Assembly (NCBI RefSeq): GCF_000423925.1
Contig: NZ_AUIX01000026.1
Span: 25,141-89,140, forward strand
From: Butyrivibrio sp. VCD2006
GTDB lineage: Bacteria > Bacillota > Clostridia > Lachnospirales > Lachnospiraceae
Direction: 5' to 3'
DNA length: 64,000 nt
The notes under the pieces were generated by a model. The model did no database searches and was not told the origin of the DNA. It saw only the letters and a program-made list of their open reading frames with translations. Position 1 is the first letter of the stretch; each line of letters opens with the position of its first letter. This document shows positions 1 through 10,577 of the stretch, piece by piece. The position numbers and the translations under genes were made by a program.

Positions 1-3000
1 TGCACGTCCTTCCAGTAAGGTATCTCCAGGCTCAGGATGTAGCTGTCACGGAAGCGCGAAAGGGCCTTTGCATAATCATTGTAGGTATTGGTTTTGTGAG
101 GAAGGCGTATCTCCTCCCCCTGCAGTACCTGTCCGTAAGCAGTTTCCAGATCTGAAAGGATGATCCTCCAGGATACGCCATCGATCACGAGGTGATGGAT
201 CGCAATATACAGATAATCGTGAGAAATTCCGTGGATAAGGGCTATCCTCATAAGGGCCTTGTCCATGTTAATCTTTGTCTGTATCGTTTTGCAGATTTCA
301 GTCACAGCCTCCGTATTTTCCGCGGCACTCTTGCTGTTATCAGACTGAACAGTATATTCTTCTACCTCTATCGTCGTATCCGCGCTACGGACGAAAAGTG
401 TCTCATCCTTAAACACAGCCCTCAGCATGTCATGCTGGTAAACCAGTGCGTCCCACGCCTTCTGAAGATTATCTCTCCCTGCGCGATTGGACATCTCAAG
501 GAGCCTTGTCTGGTTGTAATGACCGGGACAGGGCAGCTTCATATCTTTGAAAAAGGCCACAATGGCACTGTCAGGAACGGCTCCTTCAAAAGGTTCCTGG
601 CTGACCTCGGCGGTACCGGCGCTTTCAGCGCAGCAGGCAATCCCTCTGACCGTTTTCTGCTTCATGATATCCGCCACAGAAACCCGGCACCCCTTTTCAC
701 GAAGGAGACTTACCAGGCGTATCGCCCTGATGGAATCTCCTCCCAGATCAAAGAAACTGTCTAATGCCCCGGGAGCCTCATCCATTCCAAGCACCTGCTT
801 CATTGCCTCAACAATTGAGCACTCCGTTTCTCCCTGAGGTTCTACATAATCACCCGTCCGCAAAACCGATGGTTCGGGAAGGGCTTTTCTGTCTATCTTA
901 CCGTTTAGTGTCAGTGGCATCTCATCAAGCTGCATGAAAACAGAAGGCAGCATGTAATCCGCGAGACTGCCCGCAAGGTAATCCCTCAAGGCATCCTCAT
1001 CCACACCCTGTCTGCCGGCACTCTCTTTACAGGAATAATAAAGTATCAACTGGTCCTTCTTCACCTCCGCCGCCGCAAGCGCAATTCCTTCGTATCCGGC
1101 CGCGGTGCTTTCGATCTCTCCGAGCTCGATTCTGAAGCCCCTGAGTTTCACCTGGGTATCAATGCGTCCCAGGTATTCCAGGTCGCCTTCCTCGTTGTAT
1201 CTGGCCAGGTCTCCCGTGTGATAGATCCTGACTTTTTCTCCCCCAAAGTCCGCCAGGGTAAACTTCTCCTCCGTAAGTTCTGGCTGATTCCGGTATCCAA
1301 GAGCCATCTGGGGGCCGGCAAGGCACAGCTCACCCGTAAATCCCCTCGGAAGCAACCCTCCGTTTGGATCCATAATATATGCAAAACAGTTATGGACAGG
1401 ACGTCCAATGGGTATCGTCCTGTAATCCCTTGTCTTATCTATTTCATAATAAGTGGCATCTACAGTAAACTCCGTAGGACCATAAGCATTGTAAACCGGT
1501 CCTCTCGCCTTCGGCACAGTGGTCATCGCCTCTCCGCCAACACAGAAGTAATCCATATCGAGAGGCTCATCTGCTGCCAGCAGCTGGCCGAACTGAGTGG
1601 AACAGGAACCTCCATTCACACTGTATTTCTTCATGAATCCCCGCATTTCCACAGGATCCCGCCTTGCGCTCTCCGGTACGATGCATACTGTTCCTCCCAC
1701 ACTCAGCGGAGGGAAAAGGTCCTCCACCGCCGCATCGAAGGCAAAATTCGAGTGAAGGGCGATGCGACTCTTTTCACTAAGCCCCCACCTGTTACGGATA
1801 AACTGCACAAAATTATGGAGGGCCTTATGCTGTATCATGACGCCCTTGGGTTTCCCGGTAGATCCGGAGGTATAGATCATATAGGCCAGATGCTCCGGGC
1901 TTATGTCCACCCTGTATATCAGCACCTGCCCATCTTCTGCAGCCGCAGCAATCTTATCCGGTTCAGCGGATAGTATGTCCGCAACTGTATCTTCTGTGAG
2001 TAAAAGCTTTGCCCCGGAATCTGAAAGCATATAGTTTACCCTCTCCTGAGGATAATCCAGATCTATGGGCAGATAGGCTGCCCCTGCTTTGTGGATGCCT
2101 ATCACCGCTGCGGCAAACTCCTTCACACGGTCCATCCTTACGGCTACGCAGCTGTTTTCCTCTACTCCATTTTCATGCAGAAAAGCCGCAATCCGGTCTG
2201 ATGCACTATTCAGTTCATCGTAGGTATAGCTTCCTTTACTGTCCGATACCGCCGTCTTTTCCGGTACTTTATTGACACTTGCAAAGAAGAGATCAAGCCA
2301 GGTCTGCCCGGCATCATAGTGCAGTTCCTCTCCCTTTGAAAGCGTAAGAATCTCTTTGCGCTCCTCATCGGAAATAAGACTGATATCCGAAAGCTTATTC
2401 TTTACCATCATGTCCTTCAGCACCTGATTCATGCATCCGGCAAACCGCGCTATATATTCTTCACTGTATCGGTCCGCATGATACTGTACCTGAAAGACAA
2501 GCTTATCCTCTTCCGGGAAAAGCTGTGCGGAAAGCGCATCTCCCGTTGCGATGAAGGGCAGCGTCTCACGCTTTAGCTTTAAAGTGCTCCCCTTTGGAAG
2601 AGAAAGCATATCCGCCTGCCAGACAAACTGTACATCGCTAGTGATGCCTGTATCCGCAGAGAGTTCCGCGAAGGAATAAAGGTCGTTGGCCATGGAGCCA
2701 AGAAGCTGCTCTTTAAGAGCAGAGATGTACTCCGCAACAGTCATATCCACGGCCCTGTGGCAAAGCACAGGCAGGGTCGTAACAAACATCGATACTGTCC
2801 TGTGGCAGCGAGGATCACGTCGGCCGTTATAGACTGTAGTAAACAGAACATCCTTCTTAAGAGTGTATGCTGACAGGAGATAACCGAAAGCTGCCGTAGT
2901 GAGCACATTTTCAGTCGTCATCTGCTTCTCACAGAAAGCCTTCAGTTCTCCATAGGAAATATCCAATGTAAATGACTGATCCCCATATGTCATCCCGCTT

Positions 3001-5276
3001 CCCGTCCGATCGCCCTCCGGAATCGATGTGGGATCAGCATCACCAAACTGCTTTAAGTTCCACTCCTTTGCATTATTCCATGCTTCCATGTTCTGTCTTG
3101 CGCCCTGTTCGGCCATGGCAGCATCATAGGCAGTCCAGCTCTCCGGAGAGATGTTTTCCCCGTTCAGAGCTTTTTCCAGATCTGCTGCCAGAATCTGCAT
3201 GGAGGTTCCGTCAAAGACAAGGTGATGAAAATCCATAAAGAGATACTGTACCTCTTTTGTCCCGATCAGCCTGATGCGGAACAGGCGCTCGTTCTTTATA
3301 TCAAAGGGCTGCACCAGAGATTTCTTTATCTTCTCGAATTCCTCTCCGGTCATCTGTTCACGGATGCATATCTCCTGCTCCGCGAAAGCGCTCTGATACT
3401 GCATGGCTGGCATGCCATGCTCATCTGATACGATCCCGGCAAAGAGCCCCGGATGAGCCCGCACCATCTTTTCGACCGCAGCTTTCATAAGCTCCGGATC
3501 CGTATCACATGGCAGGCTGAAAAGCAATGGATTATTATAGACAGCTTCCCCTTCCCTCCTTTCGCATTCAAGGAAAATTCCGAGCTGGGACTGGGTCAGT
3601 GGACAAGGACGTGCCAGATTCTTGCTATCCCCTTCCGCCTCTTTTTCCAAAGACAGCTCCTCCAGATAGTATTTCACTGTTTTCTTCGGAGTTCTCCCAC
3701 GGAAAATCTGATTGATGCTAAGCCCGGGAAGGCCGCATGTGCCCACGACCTCAATGGAATTAATGGAATTACCTCCCAAAGCATAGAAATCATCCTCGGC
3801 TCCAAAGCGCTCTATTCCAAGCGCGCGAGCCATGGCATCACACATGGCACGCTCCATGTCATTTGCCGGTGCGACATACTCTGCCGATTCAGCTACAGGC
3901 TTAGGTAGAAGACGACGGCTGACCTTTCCGGTTGCCGTACGAGGCAGATCATCCAGGTGTACAAAGCGCGACGGTATCATGTAGTAGGGCAGGACACTTT
4001 CAAGCTTCTCCCTGAGTTCTTCAGTATTGAGTTCCACCGGATCCGCATAATAGCAGCAGATAAAGGTATCCGAGCCTTCTCCGAAGCCTGCTGCTACCAC
4101 CCGCTCCAAACCTGACACACGCTTTACCGCTGCCTCGACCTCCGCCGGTTCCACACGGTTGCCGTTTATCTTAATCATGTCATCTATGCGTCCGATGATC
4201 TCATACTGGCCATCCGGCAGCATACGGGCTAAATCCCTGGTATGGAATTCTCCATTCACGAAAGCCTTGGCAGTTTCCTCCTGTCGGTTTATGTATCCGC
4301 GGACAAACGGATTCTCGACACAGAGCTCTCCCGCTTTACCTTCCGGCACCGGCTTTCCTTCCTCATCCCGCAGCGTAATCTTCAGGTTTGTCAAAGGTTT
4401 TCCTACCGGTGCGATCTCGTTAGGCTTGTCCAGATGTCCCATAGTGATACAAAACGCGGTCTCACTCATAGCATAAGCGTTTATTATGCTTAATCCGGGA
4501 TCATCGGACCAAATACCATTTGCCGGTTCAGATCCCACAAAAATCCTTTTGACTTTTGGTATTTTTCGCATGAGATGTAAGATAGACGGGGCACAAAAAA
4601 GAGCATTAACCCTATTTTCCACGAAAACCTTTAATAAAGCCGGCGGATTCTTGGTAATGCTGAAGGGAACGACACTGAGTCTGCCGCCAACATCTATTAA
4701 GCATATATAGCAAATGACCACAGCAACGAAATAAAGAGGTGCTATCAGCGCAAAGTTTTCAACAATTTTCATCAGACTCTCGCCGTTTTCATACATGCTC
4801 TGTGCAATCATGTCAAGGTTCCCGTACTCATGAAGTACGCCTTTTGGATTGCCTGTTGTTCCGGAGGTATAAACCGCAAAGGCGGCATCATGATCATCCA
4901 CATCGGCAAAGCCCGGAAGGTATTCACACTGAAGGATTTCCTCCCAGACTCTGCTATCAAGTACCAGTTTGCACCCGCAGTCCTTACGGATAAACGCTAT
5001 ACGCTCCGCCGGGTAATCCTGCTCCAGCAGAACAAAAGCGGCCCCTGCCTTCCATACTCCAAGCATGGCAATAAAAGGCTCCACACTTCTGGGAAGTATG
5101 ATATTCACGAAATCTTCCCGTCCAATTCCATGATCCTTCAGATAACGGTAAACCTTTCCTGAGAGCAGATCCAATTCACGGTAGGTGATATTCTTTCCAT
5201 CTCCCATTGATGAAAGAATTATCTTCTCAGGAGTGTTCAAGACATGACTTTGAATATTTTTGAAAAGCTCGATCAT
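1..5276 (-). CDS. Non-ribosomal peptide synthetase, A-T-C-A-T-E (3' end outside window)
   Basis: Reads from an ATG at 5276, preceded by AAGGAGG, and stays open past base 1, giving at least 1758 residues. Domain order seen: adenylation 1 (P-loop YTSGTTGNPKG near residue 133), carrier 1 (LGGNSI, Ser about 504), condensation (HHLVFDG from about 684), adenylation 2 (YTSGSTGKPKG near 1140, NAYGPTE), carrier 2 (LGGDSI, Ser about 1515), then the start of an epimerisation domain (HYNQT, HHLVIDGVSWR from about 1694). It therefore starts a peptide with an A-T loading module and adds one residue that should be epimerised to the D form. Adenylation 1 lacks the usual Asp235 and has AYAMSE in place of YGPTE, so its substrate may not be an ordinary amino acid. 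It lies 26 bases after the MATE gene, last in the visible operon. The family is secure; the product is unknown. Confidence 0.93.
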   Translation of the reverse strand, partial: MIELFKNIQSHVLNTPEKIILSSMGDGKNITYRELDLLSGKVYRYLKDHGIGREDFVNIILPRSVEPFIAMLGVWKAGAAFVLLEQDYPAERIAFIRKDCGCKLVLDSRVWEEILQCEYLPGFADVDDHDAAFAVYTSGTTGNPKGVLHEYGNLDMIAQSMYENGESLMKIVENFALIAPLYFVAVVICYICLIDVGGRLSVVPFSITKNPPALLKVFVENRVNALFCAPSILHLMRKIPKVKRIFVGSEPANGIWSDDPGLSIINAYAMSETAFCITMGHLDKPNEIAPVGKPLTNLKITLRDEEGKPVPEGKAGELCVENPFVRGYINRQEETAKAFVNGEFHTRDLARMLPDGQYEIIGRIDDMIKINGNRVEPAEVEAAVKRVSGLERVVAAGFGEGSDTFICCYYADPVELNTEELREKLESVLPYYMIPSRFVHLDDLPRTATGKVSRRLLPKPVAESAEYVAPANDMERAMCDAMARALGIERFGAEDDFYALGGNSINSIEVVGTCGLPGLSINQIFRGRTPKKTVKYYLEELSLEKEAEGDSKNLARPCPLTQSQLGIFLECERREGEAVYNNPLLFSLPCDTDPELMKAAVEKMVRAHPGLFAGIVSDEHGMPAMQYQSAFAEQEICIREQMTGEEFEKIKKSLVQPFDIKNERLFRIRLIGTKEVQYLFMDFHHLVFDGTSMQILAADLEKALNGENISPESWTAYDAAMAEQGARQNMEAWNNAKEWNLKQFGDADPTSIPEGDRTGSGMTYGDQSFTLDISYGELKAFCEKQMTTENVLTTAAFGYLLSAYTLKKDVLFTTVYNGRRDPRCHRTVSMFVTTLPVLCHRAVDMTVAEYISALKEQLLGSMANDLYSFAELSADTGITSDVQFVWQADMLSLPKGSTLKLKRETLPFIATGDALSAQLFPEEDKLVFQVQYHADRYSEEYIARFAGCMNQVLKDMMVKNKLSDISLISDEERKEILTLSKGEELHYDAGQTWLDLFFASVNKVPEKTAVSDSKGSYTYDELNSASDRIAAFLHENGVEENSCVAVRMDRVKEFAAAVIGIHKAGAAYLPIDLDYPQERVNYMLSDSGAKLLLTEDTVADILSAEPDKIAAAAEDGQVLIYRVDISPEHLAYMIYTSGSTGKPKGVMIQHKALHNFVQFIRNRWGLSEKSRIALHSNFAFDAAVEDLFPPLSVGGTVCIVPESARRDPVEMRGFMKKYSVNGGSCSTQFGQLLAADEPLDMDYFCVGGEAMTTVPKARGPVYNAYGPTEFTVDATYYEIDKTRDYRTIPIGRPVHNCFAYIMDPNGGLLPRGFTGELCLAGPQMALGYRNQPELTEEKFTLADFGGEKVRIYHTGDLARYNEEGDLEYLGRIDTQVKLRGFRIELGEIESTAAGYEGIALAAAEVKKDQLILYYSCKESAGRQGVDEDALRDYLAGSLADYMLPSVFMQLDEMPLTLNGKIDRKALPEPSVLRTGDYVEPQGETECSIVEAMKQVLGMDEAPGALDSFFDLGGDSIRAIRLVSLLREKGCRVSVADIMKQKTVRGIACCAESAGTAEVSQEPFEGAVPDSAIVAFFKDMKLPCPGHYNQTRLLEMSNRAGRDNLQKAWDALVYQHDMLRAVFKDETLFVRSADTTIEVEEYTVQSDNSKSAAENTEAVTEICKTIQTKINMDKALMRIALIHGISHDYLYIAIHHLVIDGVSWRIILSDLETAYGQVLQGEEIRLPHKTNTYNDYAKALSRFRDSYILSLEIPYWKDV

Positions 5277-5302
5277 TTACTTTTCCTCCTTGAAAGCACC
5301 TT

Positions 5303-7075
5303 TCAGATGCCAGACTCATCGGAAGTCGTAGAAGCGCTATTTTGCGTCTCCTTCCATTTCATAATTACCATATTCTGCCCGAATGAATAGCTGTAGGAAG
5401 CATCATTCATAAACTCTTTCATGATCTTTAAGCCCGCCTTTGCGTCCTCATTGGCCACATGGACCGGATCAAAGGGTATACCGTCATCTTTAACAAAGAG
5501 GGTAATCCCATCACGGTCACTAATCAGGCTGATATCCATATATGCGTTCTCCGGTCTTCCGCTATGCTCAACATAATTGAGCAATAGTTCTTCTATGCAG
5601 TGGGAAATGTCCATTTCCTTTTCATGTGCGGTCTTACCGGAAAGGAAATCACCTACCTTATTCACCGCTTCCCCGACATGCTTCCTGTCACAGGGTACTG
5701 AAACATCAAATCTCATGGTGTCATCAAGGGGCTTCGGTATCAGATGAATCCGCCCTACATTTCCTCCTGCCCTAATCCTCGCGGGTATGGAGCAAATCAA
5801 TACAAATGCGATGGAAATGCCGCTTCCTGTTGGAAATGCCACCCAGATATTACCGATCAGGTATTTTGCCAGAAGAAAACCAATGCCAAGACTAAAAAGC
5901 AGAGATAGCGCAGACAGTGTGGAAATAACAGAGTGATCATTTATCTGGTACATGATCATCAGGGGAAGTACCACGCTCAGAGAAAAATTAAGGCAGGCGA
6001 TAAGCGGAAGTCCCTGACGGGTCAGGCTTATCACTGAGGGATCCGTAGCCCCAAAAAGAGCCGCAAGAGCGCCTGAAACGAATAAAACGACAAGGACGCT
6101 AAGCGTCGCAAATCCACAGGAAATTACAAGGCCTCTTTTCAGCAGCCGTCTGAGGCCATCGTAATCACTTTGAGCTGCAAGCATGCCTCCTATTCCCAGA
6201 AAAGCTCCCTGTACTCCTCCTGATATCATCTGTCCGAATGATATCATGGCATTGCCAATGGACATGACAAAAACTCCAGCTGCCCCATGAACAGACTGAA
6301 TAAAATAATTACAAATAAATATCATCAATGTAAGGGCAGTACTTCCGAAAAAGGTTGGAATCCCCATCATCACATTTCTTCCCATCATGCCGGCAAAGCC
6401 CGTAAAATACGCTCTTATTCCAAGAGCCTTTCTCTCCCGGAAAAGAAAAACAAACAGCACTGCCACTCCGATCAGAGAACCTGTCAGGGTCGCGAAAGCC
6501 GCTCCGGAAATATCCAGTGATAAAACCTTTACGTACAATATGTCGCAGATTAAATTTACGATTACGGTGGAAATAGTGGCAAAAGAAACAAGCCTTGGAT
6601 AACCTATGGTCTCAATGAGTATTGACATGCCGTTAAACAGAAACAGCAAAAAAGAACCTGCCATAATGACAAACAGATATTTATAAGTATTGTCGTATAA
6701 TGTCATGTCCTGGCAGAGCAGGGAACTGATCCCAGGCGATAGTACTCCGGAAAGAAGGGATATTATAAGACCGAAAGCCAGGCAGGAGGAAATAGAAACG
6801 GTCATGGAGCTAGCCGCCTCATCGAAATCCCGGCTGCCCAGCGCTTTCGCCGTTATGATCGCTGCCCCGGCAGAAAGTAGAAACGTTATGGCGGAAATAA
6901 GTCCCAAAACCGGCACTACATTCTGTATCGCAGCAACAGCCTGCGGGCCGATCAGTTGTCCCATAAGGATACTGTCAACCACACCATTAATACTCATGAC
7001 AGCCATTGTGGCTATAGATGCGGTAAGAAATTTTCTCAGACTTCTGTTGATCAGGTAACTGTTCCGACTCTCCAT
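5303..7075 (-). CDS. MATE-family exporter with C-terminal RsbW-like ATPase domain
   Basis: 590 residues from the ATG at 7075; the frame extends to a TTG at 7120 inside the upstream gene, but AGGCAGG at usual spacing supports the internal ATG. Residues 1 to about 430 form some twelve hydrophobic segments typical of MATE drug/metabolite antiporters. The last 140 residues are a GHKL/HATPase domain of the RsbW anti-sigma type: the N-box fits ExxxNxxxH (EELLLNYVEH) and the G1-like box is DDGIPFDP, so ATP binding looks intact. MATE proteins are normally about 450 residues, so the tail is a true extension. Its position directly upstream of the NRPS suggests export of the peptide, with the ATPase as a sensor or switch; that role is inference. 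Confidence 0.88.
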   Translation of the reverse strand: MESRNSYLINRSLRKFLTASIATMAVMSINGVVDSILMGQLIGPQAVAAIQNVVPVLGLISAITFLLSAGAAIITAKALGSRDFDEAASSMTVSISSCLAFGLIISLLSGVLSPGISSLLCQDMTLYDNTYKYLFVIMAGSFLLFLFNGMSILIETIGYPRLVSFATISTVIVNLICDILYVKVLSLDISGAAFATLTGSLIGVAVLFVFLFRERKALGIRAYFTGFAGMMGRNVMMGIPTFFGSTALTLMIFICNYFIQSVHGAAGVFVMSIGNAMISFGQMISGGVQGAFLGIGGMLAAQSDYDGLRRLLKRGLVISCGFATLSVLVVLFVSGALAALFGATDPSVISLTRQGLPLIACLNFSLSVVLPLMIMYQINDHSVISTLSALSLLFSLGIGFLLAKYLIGNIWVAFPTGSGISIAFVLICSIPARIRAGGNVGRIHLIPKPLDDTMRFDVSVPCDRKHVGEAVNKVGDFLSGKTAHEKEMDISHCIEELLLNYVEHSGRPENAYMDISLISDRDGITLFVKDDGIPFDPVHVANEDAKAGLKIMKEFMNDASYSYSFGQNMVIMKWKETQNSASTTSDESGI

Positions 7076-7112
7076 ATCTTCACACCTGCCTTTACTAATC
7101 TTGACACTACCT

Positions 7113-8201
7113 TCACCCAATACAAAACACTACATTATTCCCCAGTTCTTTATTATCATCCCGCGAATATTTCTCATCCCTGACAATCTTTTTAAGTATC
7201 GAAACCGAAATTTCATCTCCATCCTCAAAAAGATCATACTGCTCTCCGCCATACCAAAGGACAAATGCAGCATTCTCTTTTTCCTCTGAATATTCGATAG
7301 AAAGATGCACCATGGGCTTATCCATGGTGTTTACAATGCACTGGTGCACAGCCTCTTCGAATGCAAGATGTATCTGCTTTGCCAGTTTATAGGGCACCTG
7401 ATTCTTCACACAATAATCCTCTATAAGGCTCTGGGTTCCGAGATAGTCGTAGGTCTTACTATCAATGTCAATCTCAATTACCTTAAGACGCTTTACGAAT
7501 CGTCTGGTCTTCTCCTTTTTAGGATTATCAAAAATTTCCTCGGGAGTGCCTTCCTCGTAGATTCCGCCCTCATCCATAAAGAATATTCTGTTGCTTATGG
7601 CTCTTGCAAAGGACATTTCATGAGTCACGATCATCATCGTTTTTCCCGAAGAAGCAAGGTCTCTTATAACAGCCTGAACCTCGCCGACCATGGTTGGGTC
7701 AAGTGCGCTCGTGGGCTCATCAAGGAGAATCACGTCAGGGTTCATTGCAAGGGTTCTGGCTATTGCTACTCTCTGCTTTTGCCCGCCGGAGAGTTCATCG
7801 GGCCAGGATAGCGCTTTGTCATAGAGGCCGACTGTTCTTAGTAGTCGCATCGCCTCATCATATGCCTCCTGCGCTCCTTTTCCCAGGATGTCCATCGCAG
7901 GAGCCATGATGTTCTCCACCACAGTCATATGTCCGAACAGGTTAAAGGACTGGAATACCATTCCCATTTTTTTATGGACTTCCTGAAGGTTACAGCCGGG
8001 ATCTGTTATCTCTGTATCATCGAGAAAAATCCTGCCGGATGTGGGCTTTTCTAATAGATTGATACAACGGATCAGTGTGCTCTTACCGGTTCCCGAAGGT
8101 CCTATTACAGAAATAACATCTCCGTTATTTATCGTCACATTAACATTTTCAAGCGGTATCGCATTGGGGTATTCTTTTTTCAGATTCTCAATCCTTATCA
8201 T
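7113..8201 (-). CDS. Polar amino acid-type ABC ATPase with degenerate HATPase-like tail
   Basis: 362 residues. Residues 1-240 are a GlnQ/HisP-type ATPase with Walker [10 protein letters not shown], signature LSGGQKQR and Walker B ILLDEP, so it should energise uptake through the permease encoded just upstream. The usual length is about 245; the extra 120 residues resemble the RsbW-like tail of the next gene (LAFEEAV at the N-box place, WYGGEQYDL at the G1 place, a closing GNNVV), but the ATP-binding Asn and Asp are missing. It overlaps the upstream gene by 14 bases and is preceded by AAGGGGG. The ATPase call is secure; relationship of the tail to HATPase is by motif reading only. Confidence 0.9.
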   Translation of the reverse strand: MIRIENLKKEYPNAIPLENVNVTINNGDVISVIGPSGTGKSTLIRCINLLEKPTSGRIFLDDTEITDPGCNLQEVHKKMGMVFQSFNLFGHMTVVENIMAPAMDILGKGAQEAYDEAMRLLRTVGLYDKALSWPDELSGGQKQRVAIARTLAMNPDVILLDEPTSALDPTMVGEVQAVIRDLASSGKTMMIVTHEMSFARAISNRIFFMDEGGIYEEGTPEEIFDNPKKEKTRRFVKRLKVIEIDIDSKTYDYLGTQSLIEDYCVKNQVPYKLAKQIHLAFEEAVHQCIVNTMDKPMVHLSIEYSEEKENAAFVLWYGGEQYDLFEDGDEISVSILKKIVRDEKYSRDDNKELGNNVVFCIG

Positions 8202-10437
8202 TTAGTCGTACCCCCTTAAGTATTCTCGGAGATTTCCGTTTCCTGTAATCTATCCTTAAATCTATCCTGCTGATGATAAACCCTAATAGTCCCTCCAGCA
8301 TAAAATATATGACAGCTATTGCAATAAGCGGGAAAAATGCATCATATGTGCGGCTCCTTACAATATCTCCAATCTTGGTCAGATCCTGCACCGCAATATA
8401 CCCGACTATAGCAGTTGCTTTTATGAGACTGACAATCTCGTTTTTATATGGATTCATCACGTGTGGCAGAGCCTGAGGCAGGATTATCCTGAAAAAGATG
8501 CGCCAGTCAGGATAGCCAAGAGAATATGCAGCTTCATACTGGCCCTTATCAACAGCTCCTACGCCAAGTCTAAGCAGTCCGATAACAGATGAAGCAAATG
8601 TCAGAGTAAATCCTATGATAGAAACAACTATTCCGTCCACGGATACTTTTCCAAAAATTATATAGTAGAGTATCATCAGCAGAACAACCATGGGCATACC
8701 CTGAACAAGCCACATGACAGCCCCGGTGATAAAATTTGCTATCCTATTATCATTTCTGCAGAGCATGAAAACCAAAAATCCCAGCGCTGTCCCAAAAATT
8801 ACCGACATCACTGTGATGATCAGTGTTGTCACCACACCTCTTACGAAAAGCTTCCATCTGCCTTCCCTTATGAAAGTTTTCTCGAAGCTCACTTTTACAT
8901 CATTCCAGAAAGATGTGGCACCGTCTTCTGTATTAACTCTCCTTACTATCAGCACAAATGCTGCAGGATAGTATTCGACAAAGTTTACCGCTTCTCTTCT
9001 CTCGTCGGTGACTATGATTGATCCTATTCCCATCAGAGCCTTACCTGACTGGACATAAGACAGAATTGCAGCAAACTCCATAGGTACAAACTCGACTTTG
9101 ACGTCCATCTCCTTAGCCATAAGAAGAACTATATCAGCATCGAATCCCATGACATTTCCACCATTTCCCAAATAGCTCATAGGCTCTAAGCTGTCACAGG
9201 CCGCCACCTTAATAGTGCCACCCTCTCCCGGCCAGTCCTGCGGGATGGGCTCTTTTTTATCATCATCAGATCCGGTCCATTTTTCCCATAATTCATCAAT
9301 AGTTTCCTTCGGGATGGCATCATAGGCCTGCTGCCAAGTGTCATAACTTTCGTCATCCTTGCAAAACGCAATACCAAAGGTACTTTCTTTCAGAGCCTCC
9401 GGAAAATGCGCCAGTTCCGCATCACGATTCACCGCAAGCGTTGCAATTGCATTATTCTGCAGTATTGCATCAGTTTTCCCCTGCTTTAGAGCAAGCAGCA
9501 TATCCGGCGTATTATTAAAAAAAGTAAACTCTGCAACATCCGGTGAGTGACTAAGTACGAGTTCCTCAAAGGGAGCACCCGTGAGCATCGAAACTGTTTT
9601 TCCGCTAAGATCCGAAAATGTCTTAAACTCCGGACCCTCGCCCGAGCTTTTTACTGCGATTCCAATTTCTTCCGTGTATAGCGCTTTAGAAAAAGCAAGT
9701 GCCTCGGCACGCTCAGGGGTAACATCAAGATTGGCCATTATGCAGTCAACATCTCCCGAAGCTGCCGCATTGATAATTGAATTGTAATCATATACTTTAA
9801 ATTCCACATCAGCACCGATATACCGGGCAAAACGCCTGGCGAGCTCAATATCATAACCATATAGCTCATCTCCCTGGTAGTAGCTATACGGCATAACTAT
9901 ACCGCTGGTACCGACAATCAGCTTAGTCTCAGGATTTTGCGCCTCGGGAATATCCGGCATATCAAAATCATTTTCCACTACCCACCTGTTGAACATTTCA
10001 TCAAGTGTGCCATCCTCGTGGCAAATATCAATAAACTCATTAAGCTTATTCTCTAAATCTTCAATCTTGCTAACAGGTGATATTCCTACTGCGATCTTAG
10101 TCTTTTCATCCATGTTCTGACTAAGCAGTTCTAAGTTTTTTTCACTGGTCTCCAAAGCCAGCCTCATTTGGCGACGGTCATAGATATAGGCGTCCAGTTT
10201 CCCCTGTTCCACCGCCTGAAGCCCTTCATTAAGCTCAAAATATAAGATTTCTGCCTCAGGTAGCTCTTTTTCCACAATAAGAACCGCTGCTGAGCCAACG
10301 CCTACACCTACCTTTTTCCCGGGTTTATTTAGCTGCTCTTTTGATGTAATCGCCTCTTTATCCTCCGCGTTTACAATCCTGCCGGGAATGCATAGCGTCA
10401 GAAGCAATATCATGAAAGCTATAAAAAATCTCTTCAT
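8188..10437 (-). CDS. ABC transporter fusion: multiple substrate-binding lobes plus permease
   Basis: 749 residues with a signal peptide ([13 protein letters not shown]...VNA). Residues about 35-155 resemble one incomplete family-3 solute-binding unit, 165-385 a complete one ([41 protein letters not shown]) and 405-500 a third partial unit. Residues 520-735 are a HisM/GlnP-type permease with an EAA loop ([20 protein letters not shown]). Fusions of one binding domain to a permease are common in Firmicutes; three binding units of which two are partial are less usual. It is first in the operon, with the matching ATPase next. Substrate is probably a polar amino acid or similar small molecule, unproven. 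Confidence 0.9.
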   Translation of the reverse strand: MKRFFIAFMILLLTLCIPGRIVNAEDKEAITSKEQLNKPGKKVGVGVGSAAVLIVEKELPEAEILYFELNEGLQAVEQGKLDAYIYDRRQMRLALETSEKNLELLSQNMDEKTKIAVGISPVSKIEDLENKLNEFIDICHEDGTLDEMFNRWVVENDFDMPDIPEAQNPETKLIVGTSGIVMPYSYYQGDELYGYDIELARRFARYIGADVEFKVYDYNSIINAAASGDVDCIMANLDVTPERAEALAFSKALYTEEIGIAVKSSGEGPEFKTFSDLSGKTVSMLTGAPFEELVLSHSPDVAEFTFFNNTPDMLLALKQGKTDAILQNNAIATLAVNRDAELAHFPEALKESTFGIAFCKDDESYDTWQQAYDAIPKETIDELWEKWTGSDDDKKEPIPQDWPGEGGTIKVAACDSLEPMSYLGNGGNVMGFDADIVLLMAKEMDVKVEFVPMEFAAILSYVQSGKALMGIGSIIVTDERREAVNFVEYYPAAFVLIVRRVNTEDGATSFWNDVKVSFEKTFIREGRWKLFVRGVVTTLIITVMSVIFGTALGFLVFMLCRNDNRIANFITGAVMWLVQGMPMVVLLMILYYIIFGKVSVDGIVVSIIGFTLTFASSVIGLLRLGVGAVDKGQYEAAYSLGYPDWRIFFRIILPQALPHVMNPYKNEIVSLIKATAIVGYIAVQDLTKIGDIVRSRTYDAFFPLIAIAVIYFMLEGLLGFIISRIDLRIDYRKRKSPRILKGVRLNDKD

Positions 10438-10516
10438 TGAATATGCGCTTTCCTTTCCTAACCAGTATTACTGTCACAAGAAATTAGAAATCCGGAGAAA
10501 TCTCTTATTTAATAAA

Positions 10517-10558
10517 AAAAGACACACATTGTTTTTTTCCCAAATCCAATGTGTGTCT
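10517..10558 (-). terminator. Rho-independent terminator after the chemotaxis gene
   Basis: A near-perfect inverted repeat (AGACACACATTG pairing with CAATGTGTGTCT) is followed on the minus strand by a run of seven T. It lies 20 bases after the stop codon of the chemotaxis receptor and before the transporter-NRPS operon, so it separates the two transcripts. Confidence 0.88.
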
Positions 10559-10577
10559 ATGAATTCATAGCCGTCTA

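Noticed and set aside
192..5162. Many plus-strand frames across the first 5 kb
   Set aside because: All are opposite the NRPS, whose domain motifs are continuous on the minus strand.
1..5276. Polyketide or fatty acid synthase
   Set aside because: No ketosynthase or acyltransferase motif; only adenylation, carrier, condensation and epimerisation motifs are seen.
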